From Nanobdellota archaeon (GTDB taxonomy: Archaea > Nanobdellota > Nanobdellia > Pacearchaeales > GW2011-AR1): DNA of 8,386 nucleotides. The DNA lies in assembly GCA_018830685.1 (NCBI GenBank), contig JAHJRR010000074.1, positions 1 to 8,386 on the forward strand. Direction: 5' to 3'. A model generated the notes under the pieces. The model made no database searches, had not been told where the DNA came from, and saw only the letters and a list, made by a program, of their open reading frames with translations. The position numbers were made by a program, and so were the translations under genes. The first letter of the stretch is position 1. Each line of letters opens with the position of its first letter. Of this stretch, positions 1 to 5,306 are shown one piece after another.

Positions 1-25
1 GAGTTCCAGAAAAAACTCTTATAAA

Positions 26-706
26 ATGAAACCCATATTTGACATCTTCTCAAAAGAAAAAATCAAAGATGGAGAAAAACTAAAAGTCGTAGTAGATTAC
101 AGAGAGAAAAATTCTCTAGTAATTTCAGAACTAATCTCTCTAGGATTTGATGTGGAACTAACTCCCCTCAAAGTCGCAGATTATCTAGTGAAAGATGTTG
201 CAATCGAAAGGAAAACAGTCCAGGATTTTATATCTTCAATGATAAACAAAAGACTCGCGAACCAACTAGAAGAACTAAACCAATACAAAGAAAAGATTCT
301 TATTATAGAGGGCATCTACGAGCAAGAACTATACTCTGAAAAGGAAGAGATAGGGGGTATGCACCCTAACGCAATTAGAGGATTCATAATCTCAATACTA
401 CTCAAACACAAAGTCCCAATAATTTTTACAAAAGATTACAAAGACACTGCAAGATTTATATCGGTCCTAGCAAAAAGACAGGCAAAAGAACTCTCACTCA
501 ATGTGAATAAGAAATCTCTAGATAAAAAAGAACGCCTACAGTTTATCGTCGAGGGATTTCCGGGCGTCGGTCCAAAAAGTGCAAAAAAACTTCTTGAAAA
601 ATTCAAAACACTAAAGGGAATAACAAATGCTTCTGAAGAAGAGCTAAAAGAAATTCTGGGAAAGAATGCTGAAATTATCAAAAGGTTGATTGAAGAAGAA
701 TACTAA
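26..706 (+). CDS. Hef/XPF-type structure-specific endonuclease (ERCC4 nuclease + helix-hairpin-helix)
   Basis: Predicted DNA-repair nuclease that cuts branched DNA such as forks and flaps, acting as a dimer. The ERCC4 nuclease domain spans about residues 20-155. It has the VVDYRE strand (D24, R26), an ADY motif (D52) and the ERKTVQD block (E61, R62, K63, D67), matching the family signature GDx(n)ERKx3D except that Gly is Ala51. HPNAIRG (113-119) is also typical of archaeal Hef nucleases. Residues 175-222 hold tandem HhH motifs (first hairpin FPGVGPKSAKKLL) for DNA binding. At 226 aa it matches the nuclease part of Hef or the short crenarchaeal XPF and lacks the Hef helicase. No Shine-Dalgarno precedes the ATG. 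The reading frame is open from base 2, so this could be the C-terminal end of a longer Hef; alternatively a 7-codon tail in another frame ending at TAA 22-24 is an upstream gene stopping 1 nt before this one. Its stop overlaps the opposing gene by 4 nt. Family confident; start uncertain. Confidence 0.9.
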   Translation: MKPIFDIFSKEKIKDGEKLKVVVDYREKNSLVISELISLGFDVELTPLKVADYLVKDVAIERKTVQDFISSMINKRLANQLEELNQYKEKILIIEGIYEQELYSEKEEIGGMHPNAIRGFIISILLKHKVPIIFTKDYKDTARFISVLAKRQAKELSLNVNKKSLDKKERLQFIVEGFPGVGPKSAKKLLEKFKTLKGITNASEEELKEILGKNAEIIKRLIEEEY

Positions 707-1797
707 ACTTTACCAAAAAGGTCTTTATTTATTCCAGCAATATCAAAAGGATCTAGGGACACACCGCACAAAACCTTAGCAATGACTCTTGGATTGTAAA
801 ATCTCAAAGAATTCGTGACATCCTCTGCTTCATCATAAACGTCCGCACTTGAAGCAGGAATATAAATATCATCCACATTGTCTGTACCAAAACCTCTTAT
901 CTGAACACCATTAATTGCGAATCTCCAAATATTTGCAATACTATTATGAATCGGTGCAATTACAAAAGAATCCTGTAACATAGAAATGGCCGCCCGAGGA
1001 CAACAAATCAATCCAACATTCCTATCAGCCATTCTGCCCGTCAAAAAATCAAACTCATCTCTCTGCAAGCAAGAAGTAGAAATGGCGTGGACTGCATCTA
1101 CCTGTGGAAAATCTTCTGGAGAAATTCTTAATTGCATTTCCTGAAACTGCTCAAGATTAGTTAACAACAATTCAAGAGTCTTATCTGAAGGACTGTTCTC
1201 CTGACCCACATGAAACTGCACAGGTTTCTTCAGTTCATAAGCCAGGTTCAAAATATACCAATTATGTTGTGCCTCACCAATATGATCTTCAGGCTTATCT
1301 TTCTCTGCAAGTCCAACTAAAAAATCAGACCTCTCTGCGGCTTCTTCAAATAATTCAAACCTCTCTTTATGCTCATCACCCTTTCTAAATCCTGAAGGAT
1401 TGTAGGCGCCAATTCGAACTTTAATCCTGTCAGAATAAGAGTCTCTTAATCGCTCTGCAACTTCCAAACTCTTAAGACGAGTATTATAAGTCACATCGAC
1501 AGTAGTAGAAAGTTCCCTCACTCCAAAAGAGATAGATTCATCTAAAAGCTTTCCCATCCTTTCCAAAAGAGATTCTTCCTCAAATGCACGACTATTATGT
1601 AAAATCCATGTCAATCTCTGTTTTTCAGAAAGGGTCAACCCCCCAAATTGAGAGATGGATTTTCCAGTAGCAGAATAAAATTCATCTCGCCGAGTGTAAG
1701 CCCTATCGCCATGAACATGAACATTCACAATTCCACCAAATTCACTAGCATACTGTCTGACCTCTCTTTCGAACTCAGACTTGGGAACAAAATTCAT
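703..1797 (-). CDS. Amidohydrolase-superfamily metal-dependent hydrolase (cytosine/adenosine deaminase-like)
   Basis: Predicted cytosolic TIM-barrel hydrolase of the deaminase-like branch of the amidohydrolase superfamily. Visible metal-site elements in order: HxH (H27, H29 in NVHVHGD) after strand 1, H196 (QFHVGQE) after strand 5, H237 (VDAVHAIS) after strand 6, a CCPRA segment (265-269) resembling the CPxSN region of deaminases, and D306 (FGTDNVDD) after strand 8. The 364-aa length fits a single-domain deaminase. Known deaminases of this group carry a catalytic Glu three residues after the third His (HxDE or HAGE); here that place is Gln199 and Glu200 follows, so deaminase chemistry is not assured and the substrate is unknown. 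The gene has its own box A (1819-1826), 25.5 nt from the ATG, with no Shine-Dalgarno, which suggests a leaderless mRNA. It converges on the ERCC4 nuclease with a 4-nt stop overlap; no functional link to neighbours is evident. Confidence 0.8.
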   Translation of the reverse strand: MNFVPKSEFEREVRQYASEFGGIVNVHVHGDRAYTRRDEFYSATGKSISQFGGLTLSEKQRLTWILHNSRAFEEESLLERMGKLLDESISFGVRELSTTVDVTYNTRLKSLEVAERLRDSYSDRIKVRIGAYNPSGFRKGDEHKERFELFEEAAERSDFLVGLAEKDKPEDHIGEAQHNWYILNLAYELKKPVQFHVGQENSPSDKTLELLLTNLEQFQEMQLRISPEDFPQVDAVHAISTSCLQRDEFDFLTGRMADRNVGLICCPRAAISMLQDSFVIAPIHNSIANIWRFAINGVQIRGFGTDNVDDIYIPASSADVYDEAEDVTNSLRFYNPRVIAKVLCGVSLDPFDIAGINKDLFGKV

Positions 1798-1818
1798 AAA
1801 TCAAACAAGCAAAATCCC

Positions 1819-1826
1819 TTTTTAAA
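1819..1826 (-). promoter_or_regulatory. Box A (TATA) of the amidohydrolase gene
   Basis: On the minus strand the site reads TTTAAAAA, with its centre 25.5 nt upstream of the ATG at 1797. This is the expected distance for a transcript starting at the A of the start codon. The same octamer at the same spacing precedes the ureohydrolase gene. A second AT-rich palindrome at 1841-1852 is an alternative box that would give a leader of about 20 nt. Confidence 0.5.
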
Positions 1827-1870
1827 AAAACATCTTCCCAAAAATATATTTTACAGAACAAAAGTAATAT

Positions 1871-1880
1871 AAAACAAAAA
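1871..1880 (-). terminator. Possible oligo-T terminator of the half-MFS gene
   Basis: On the minus strand this reads TTTTTGTTTT, about 28 nt after the MFS stop codon and before the amidohydrolase promoter. Archaeal RNA polymerase can terminate at such T-runs without a hairpin. The region is AT-rich throughout, so the call is weak. Confidence 0.3.
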
Positions 1881-1907
1881 CATCTTTCTTAGTTATATTT
1901 TCACCCC

Positions 1908-2525
1908 CTATCGCCTCCCCTCTCGCTCCCTCTTTTTCCTTAACATCTCATCTCGTCGAAGCTCTCTTCCCTCAATTCTATCCAAAACAATCAAGAGTAA
2001 AAACCCAAGGAATGCTATAACCCCCACAAAAATGAAAAGTGGTTTGAACCCAAAGGTCTCAGCAATACTCGCACCTAAAAATGCAGCCAATGCAGTTCCA
2101 AGACCTACAGAAGTGCTATATATAGCATACTCAAAACTTTTATGTTTTTTATTGACATATGTTACAAACAAACTAAACCACGCGGGATATGCAAACGCCG
2201 TTCCCAAACCATAAATCGCCTGCGCTACAAAAATTGTATTCACATGTTCTGCAAAAACATAAATAAATGGAACAGTGATTATCATAAAAGTTCCAAAAAC
2301 TAACAAACGAGTTTTATGTTTTTCTTTATCTATAAGATATTTAGACAACGGAAGCTGTGCCGAAGATTTCACAACGAGAAAAATCGTCGTCGCCAAACCC
2401 GCAGAAACAAGACTTCCACCCTCGATGCCCCCATCTATAAAAATTGCAAAAATTGGCGCTATCAATCCAAAACTACTAATAATTAAAATATCAGAAAGAA
2501 TCAGAAGTTTCAGTTTATTATTCAT
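1908..2525 (-). CDS. Half-size major facilitator superfamily (MFS) protein, six transmembrane helices
   Basis: Integral membrane protein resembling the N-terminal half of an MFS transporter. Six hydrophobic helices are visible at about residues 7-30, 38-60, 73-91, 97-123, 131-153 and 161-182. The loop between helices 2 and 3 (SKYLIDKEKHKTR) sits where MFS motif A is found, and helix 4-5 residues AIYGLGTAFAYPAW resemble the family. Normal MFS proteins have 12 helices and about 400 residues; this one stops at 205 after a highly charged basic tail (residues 183-205). The 110 bp downstream of the stop encode no further helices, so this is not a simple frameshift. It may work as a homodimer of halves or be a decayed remnant. 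The substrate cannot be told. The start is supported by a good Shine-Dalgarno (AGAGGTG, 2530-2536) 4-5 nt before the ATG, unlike its neighbours. Confidence 0.82.
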   Translation of the reverse strand: MNNKLKLLILSDILIISSFGLIAPIFAIFIDGGIEGGSLVSAGLATTIFLVVKSSAQLPLSKYLIDKEKHKTRLLVFGTFMIITVPFIYVFAEHVNTIFVAQAIYGLGTAFAYPAWFSLFVTYVNKKHKSFEYAIYSTSVGLGTALAAFLGASIAETFGFKPLFIFVGVIAFLGFLLLIVLDRIEGRELRRDEMLRKKREREGRR

Positions 2526-2529
2526 ATCG

Positions 2530-2536
2530 CACCTCT
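2530..2536 (-). promoter_or_regulatory. Shine-Dalgarno of the half-MFS gene
   Basis: On the minus strand this reads AGAGGTG, leaving 4-5 nt before the ATG at 2525. It fixes the start codon and is the only strong ribosome-binding site among the non-overlapping genes here; most others look leaderless. Confidence 0.7.
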
Positions 2537-2555
2537 AAAAAATAAGGGTCACGAA

Positions 2556-2563
2556 TTTATAAA
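2556..2563 (-). promoter_or_regulatory. Box A (TATA) of the half-MFS gene
   Basis: TTTATAAA, with its centre 34.5 nt upstream of the MFS ATG. Transcription would start about 8 nt before the ATG, just including the Shine-Dalgarno. The octamer is self-complementary, so strand is assigned from position only. Confidence 0.55.
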
Positions 2564-2590
2564 CATGCAGGACTAGCTTAAATCGTAAAA

Positions 2591-2598
2591 TTTAAATA
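2591..2598 (+). promoter_or_regulatory. Box A (TATA) of the vapBC operon
   Basis: TTTAAATA, with its centre 26.5 nt upstream of the fourth in-frame ATG (2621). By the spacing seen at the other genes here, a leaderless transcript would begin at 2621, inside the last hexamer repeat. This supports the shorter VapB start over 2603. Confidence 0.55.
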
Positions 2599-2600
2599 GT

Positions 2601-2624
2601 ATATGTATATGTATATGTATATGT
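2601..2624 (+). repeat. Hexanucleotide microsatellite (ATATGT)4
   Basis: Four perfect tandem copies of ATATGT, preceded by a further GT. Each copy contains an in-frame ATG (2603, 2609, 2615, 2621), so the array would be read as MYMYMYMS if translation began at the first. It fills the space between the vapB box A and the probable start codon. Copy-number change by slippage would keep the reading frame but shift promoter-to-start spacing by 6 bp. Confidence 0.9.
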
Positions 2625-2836
2625 CAAAGCTAATTAATATATCCAACAAAACTTATGAAAAATTAAAGGCTATGAAAGAAGAAGGTGAAAGTTTCTCCAT
2701 TGTAATTGAAAAGCTTGTAGAAAGAAAAGAAAAGAAAAGAAATTTTTTAGAGTTCTATGGTGCTGGAGGAATTGACGAAAAAGCAATAAAAGAAATCAAA
2801 AAAGGATGGAAAAGATGGTCGAAAAAATCTGCTTAG
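2621..2836 (+). CDS. vapB: VapB-type antitoxin (archaeal VAPB_antitox/DUF217-like)
   Basis: Antitoxin expected to bind and neutralise the VapC ribonuclease encoded next to it and to repress the operon by binding its promoter. From the chosen start it has 71 residues. The N-terminus (SKLINISNKTYEKLKAMK) and the following GESFSIVIEKLVERK segment match the short archaeal VapB family, a ribbon-helix-helix-like fold; the basic C-terminal part (KEIKKGWKRWSKKSA) would contact the toxin. Four in-frame ATGs are available (2603, 2609, 2615, 2621). I prefer 2621 because box A at 2591-2598 lies 26.5 nt upstream, because no Shine-Dalgarno exists, and because the family normally starts at this point. The longest option would add MYMYMY. 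The gene overlaps vapC by 31 nt (22 nt if vapC starts at 2815), giving translational coupling. Confidence 0.85.
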   Translation: MSKLINISNKTYEKLKAMKEEGESFSIVIEKLVERKEKKRNFLEFYGAGGIDEKAIKEIKKGWKRWSKKSA

Positions 2837-3195
2837 ACTCTGACGTAATAATAAACTTCCTAAGAAAAGATCCAAGAACAAAAACATCACTGGAAAAACT
2901 CGGAAGAAATTTCTACACCACTCCAATAAATGTTTTTGAAATTTGGTCAGGAAGAATATCTGGCGAAGAAGAAAAAATAAGGGATGTGTTAGATTCCCTC
3001 GATAAAAACAATTTTGATGAAAAAGCCGCCATCAAAGCTGCAGAGATGAACACAGAATTAGCATCAACAGGAAACGTACTAGATTTCAGAGATATTTTCA
3101 TAGCCTCAATATGCATCACAAATAATCTCTGCCTTTTGACAGAGAACAAAAAGCATTTCGAGAGAATGAAGAAGTTTGGATTAAAATTAATCTAA
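2806..3195 (+). CDS. vapC: VapC-type toxin, PIN-domain ribonuclease
   Basis: Predicted Mg-dependent endoribonuclease toxin. VapC proteins typically cut tRNA or rRNA and stop growth when free of VapB. The 129 residues are one PIN domain: D11 (LDSDVIINFLR), E45 (NVFEIW), D93 and D96 (LDFRDIFIAS), and the TEN segment (112-114) followed by KKHF, which together form the acidic metal site. No catalytic residue seems missing, so the toxin is probably active. It starts inside vapB in another frame. ATG 2806 lacks a ribosome site, while ATG 2815 has GGATGG 5 nt upstream and would give the N-terminus MVEKICLDSD, so 2815 is a serious alternative. The stop overlaps the convergent ureohydrolase stop by 4 nt (CTAA, 3192-3195). 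Confidence 0.9.
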   Translation: MEKMVEKICLDSDVIINFLRKDPRTKTSLEKLGRNFYTTPINVFEIWSGRISGEEEKIRDVLDSLDKNNFDEKAAIKAAEMNTELASTGNVLDFRDIFIASICITNNLCLLTENKKHFERMKKFGLKLI

Positions 3196-4001
3196 ATAAG
3201 TTCACTTAAAATCTTCGCACCAATCTTGACAGTCAAATCCCCTCCAAGCAAAGTCGGGTTAATTTCTACAATATCAAAAGCCCTCAAACCCTTCGCACGA
3301 TTCACTCGTTGAAGAAAATACAAAAACTGCCTTGTTGTCAAACCCCCCGGTTCACAATAACCAGTAGCTGGAGCAAACGCAGGGTCTATACAATCCACGT
3401 CGATTGAAACGTAAACCTCCTTCCCATTAGTAAATTCTAACAAAATATCTGCAGAATCGTCAAGATTCTCAAGAATTTGATTAATACTCATCGTCTTAAC
3501 ACACTTCTCTCTCAAAAAAGCAAGCTCAGAAGGATCCGAATTCCTCGCCCCAACTAAAAAAACACTCTCTGCAGGAAATCCAGCTTCAATCAAAGCTCTA
3601 AGCCATTCCTCGTGCGTCGGCGTTTTCTCCCCCTCAAAAGTGGACATACAATCTGGATGAGCATCAAAAACGATAAGACACGGCTTCTTCCCTTCCTGAT
3701 TGCAATAATCCAAAAACGCCTTAGTCAAAGGATAACTGACTGAGTGGTCTCCTCCAATAAAAACGGTCCTAGGCTTCGTTCCAAACGCCTCTAGAGAGTT
3801 CTTATAGATCAATTCACTACTAAGCTTCAAATTAGAATTATCAAGATGAATCTCTTCCAAATTGAGCAAACGAACATCTATAGGAATTCCTCGTTCGTTA
3901 CTATAAATCTCTTTCATAGCCTCAACAACAGCGTTCCCCGCTCTTTCGCATCCATTAGTTTTTCCCAGACCATTGATTCCAGGAACTTTGACTACAAACA
4001 T
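3192..4001 (-). CDS. Ureohydrolase (arginase/agmatinase family)
   Basis: Binuclear-manganese enzyme that hydrolyses a guanidino group to urea. All six expected metal ligands are visible: H86 (GGDHS), D113, H115 and D117 (DAHPD), D201 and D203 (SIDVDCIDP). H130 falls 13 residues after D117, like the catalytic His of human arginase, and E246 in VEINP matches its guanidinium-binding Glu. DPSE (156-159) and PATG (211-214) are arginase-like. However, positions equivalent to human arginase Asn130 and Ser137, which hold the amino-acid end of arginine, are Met119 and Lys126 in my manual alignment, so agmatine or another guanidino compound is possible and I give no gene symbol. Length (269) is slightly short for the family. 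Seven Cys are present. Box A (4023-4030) is 25.5 nt upstream with no Shine-Dalgarno, implying a leaderless mRNA separate from the M16 gene 32 bp upstream. Confidence 0.88.
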   Translation of the reverse strand: MFVVKVPGINGLGKTNGCERAGNAVVEAMKEIYSNERGIPIDVRLLNLEEIHLDNSNLKLSSELIYKNSLEAFGTKPRTVFIGGDHSVSYPLTKAFLDYCNQEGKKPCLIVFDAHPDCMSTFEGEKTPTHEEWLRALIEAGFPAESVFLVGARNSDPSELAFLREKCVKTMSINQILENLDDSADILLEFTNGKEVYVSIDVDCIDPAFAPATGYCEPGGLTTRQFLYFLQRVNRAKGLRAFDIVEINPTLLGGDLTVKIGAKILSELI

Positions 4002-4006
4002 AATTC

Positions 4007-4019
4007 AAAACAGAAAAAA
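4007..4019 (-). terminator. Possible T-rich terminator of the M16 peptidase gene
   Basis: On the minus strand this reads TTTTTTCTGTTTT, starting 14 nt after the M16 stop. Two T-runs without a hairpin fit archaeal intrinsic termination. It sits between the box A and ATG of the downstream ureohydrolase gene, so the 32-bp gap may hold both signals. Confidence 0.3.
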
Positions 4020-4022
4020 GAG

Positions 4023-4030
4023 TTTTTAAA
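4023..4030 (-). promoter_or_regulatory. Box A (TATA) of the ureohydrolase gene
   Basis: Minus-strand TTTAAAAA, with its centre 25.5 nt from the ATG at 4001, preceded by an A-rich stretch that could act as a TFB recognition element. Spacing fits a leaderless start. Confidence 0.5.
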
Positions 4031-4033
4031 TTT

Positions 4034-5251
4034 TTAATCTCCCGAAGGCACCAAAGCAAAAAAACTATGCTTCTTCAAAACACTCTTCGCTAACTTTTTA
4101 ACATCTCCCAGCTCAATTCCTTTAATTTTATTCTCAATTTCATAAAACATCTTCGCATCTCCAGAAGTCTCATAATTAAGTAAATGCGCCATAACATCTT
4201 GTGAATCTTCCTTAGAAATTTGCATATTCCCAATGGCCTCTTCCTTAACCTGCCTCAATTCCCATTCACCCAAATCTTCCGCGACCTTCCTAAATTCTTC
4301 CAGAATAAGTTCCTTAACAACGCTAACATTTTCTTTCTTAGTTCCAACATAAATGAAATTGTGGGCAAAGTCCTTATCCACTTCCGATCCGCCCTTCACC
4401 CCATAAGCTAGATTCCTCTTCTCTCTAATCTCATGAAACAACCTCGAAGACATTCCTTCAGCCATTAAAAGATTCAAAATACCCGCGGCATAACTCTTAC
4501 CGTTATCAAATCTTGGAACATGATAAGAAAAAACAAGATTGGCCTGGTCAACGCCCTTCCGACTTTCAGTCTTAGATTCGTTTCTCTCAACAACTTTGAA
4601 AAAAGGAACATTCCCAGAACCATCTCCTTTCAAAAAATTCTTCTTAGCATAATCAACAACTATTTTCATCTCACAATCTCCAACAACACAAAGAATCATA
4701 TTCTTAGGTTGATAAACCAAATTAAATCTCTGAACAAGGCTCTCTCGCGTGATAGACTTAAGAGTCTCCTCACTTCCAATCAGAGGCGTTCCAAAAGGCT
4801 CTTTGTAAAGAGACCAGTGCATTCTCTCAAGAGTATGATAAGCAGGATTATCCTTATACATTTTAATCTCTTCAAAAATAACATGCCTCTCCTTCTCAAT
4901 CTCTTTCTCATCAAAAAGTGGATTCCTAACCATATCCCCCAAAACATCAAGAGCAATTTCCAAATGTTGACTTGGCATCTTACACCAAAAAGCAGTTAGA
5001 GTCTCATCAGTAAACCCATTCAAAACTCCCCCCTTCCTCTCAATCTCCTCCGCAATCATTTTAGAGCTCCGCGTCGGAGTACCCTTATAGAGCAAATGTT
5101 CAATAAAATGTGAGATCCCTTTCTCTTCTGCAGATTCATTCAAACCCCCGCACCTAACAGCAAATGCAACACTCACCACAGGAGCTTCTCTCTTTTCAAG
5201 AATAACAACCATTCCATTCGGCAAAACCTTCCTATAAAATTTAGACTTCAT
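4034..5251 (-). CDS. M16 family zinc metallopeptidase (M16B/processing-peptidase-like)
   Basis: Predicted zinc peptidase with the inverted motif HxxEH (H48, E51, H52 in HFIEHLLYKGT) and a distal zinc-binding Glu in VIFEEIKMYKDNP (E128, or E127), at the usual 75-76-residue distance. The N-terminal domain (about 1-210) begins with the typical LPNGMVVILEK strand. The C-terminal domain (about 230-405) carries SSRLFHEIREKRNLAYGV (268-285), the conserved Arg/Tyr segment that completes the active site in M16 enzymes. Both halves are intact in 405 residues, the size of bacterial M16B peptidases that dimerise into a clam-shell chamber. There is no signal peptide, so it is probably cytosolic and degrades peptides. 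It may act on fragments or leader peptides, but nothing shows the substrate. The family is mainly bacterial, so transfer into this archaeon is possible. Box A (5273-5280) is 25.5 nt upstream; no Shine-Dalgarno. Confidence 0.93.
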   Translation of the reverse strand: MKSKFYRKVLPNGMVVILEKREAPVVSVAFAVRCGGLNESAEEKGISHFIEHLLYKGTPTRSSKMIAEEIERKGGVLNGFTDETLTAFWCKMPSQHLEIALDVLGDMVRNPLFDEKEIEKERHVIFEEIKMYKDNPAYHTLERMHWSLYKEPFGTPLIGSEETLKSITRESLVQRFNLVYQPKNMILCVVGDCEMKIVVDYAKKNFLKGDGSGNVPFFKVVERNESKTESRKGVDQANLVFSYHVPRFDNGKSYAAGILNLLMAEGMSSRLFHEIREKRNLAYGVKGGSEVDKDFAHNFIYVGTKKENVSVVKELILEEFRKVAEDLGEWELRQVKEEAIGNMQISKEDSQDVMAHLLNYETSGDAKMFYEIENKIKGIELGDVKKLAKSVLKKHSFFALVPSGD

Positions 5252-5272
5252 AAAGAGAAAAATCCAAGAGAG

Positions 5273-5280
5273 TATATAAA
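5273..5280 (-). promoter_or_regulatory. Box A (TATA) of the M16 peptidase gene
   Basis: Minus-strand TTTATATA, a consensus archaeal box A, with its centre 25.5 nt from the ATG at 5251. A near-palindrome lies just upstream of it (5278-5300). Confidence 0.65.
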
Positions 5281-5300
5281 TTTTAAGTCACTTAAATTTT
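5278..5300. repeat. Imperfect palindrome abutting the M16 promoter
   Basis: Perfect 7-bp arms (TTTAAGT and ACTTAAA, 5282-5288 and 5290-5296) around a single C. They extend to 23 bp with one mismatched pair. The 1-nt centre makes it a poor RNA hairpin and more like a site for a dimeric protein. It lies between the large protease stop and the M16 box A and overlaps the box by 3 bp. AT-rich context lowers its weight. Confidence 0.4.
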
Positions 5301-5306
5301 CCAAAT

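Noticed and set aside
18..25. CTTATAAA as a promoter of the ERCC4 nuclease gene
   Set aside because: It touches the ATG, which is far too close to give a transcript containing the start codon.
1841..1852. AAAATATATTTT as the main amidohydrolase promoter
   Set aside because: Possible, but its centre is about 50 nt from the ATG, while TTTAAAAA at 1819-1826 has the same 25.5-nt spacing as the other genes. It is kept only as an alternative.
1648..1872. A 74-codon plus-strand open frame across the amidohydrolase start
   Set aside because: It is antisense to a well-supported gene and its promoter, with no recognisable protein features.
1861..1907. The missing second half of the MFS gene, as a frameshift product
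   Set aside because: The space between the MFS stop and the amidohydrolase ATG is only about 110 bp and encodes no hydrophobic helices in any frame on that strand.
2601..2624. CRISPR or mobile-element repeat
   Set aside because: It is a simple 6-bp tandem repeat without spacers, terminal repeats or a transposase nearby.
4520..4999. A 159-codon plus-strand open frame opposite the M16 gene
   Set aside because: It lies wholly antisense to an intact M16 peptidase with clear catalytic motifs. Its translation is low-complexity Ile/Leu/Asn/Lys-rich and shows no family features, and no promoter or ribosome site was seen.
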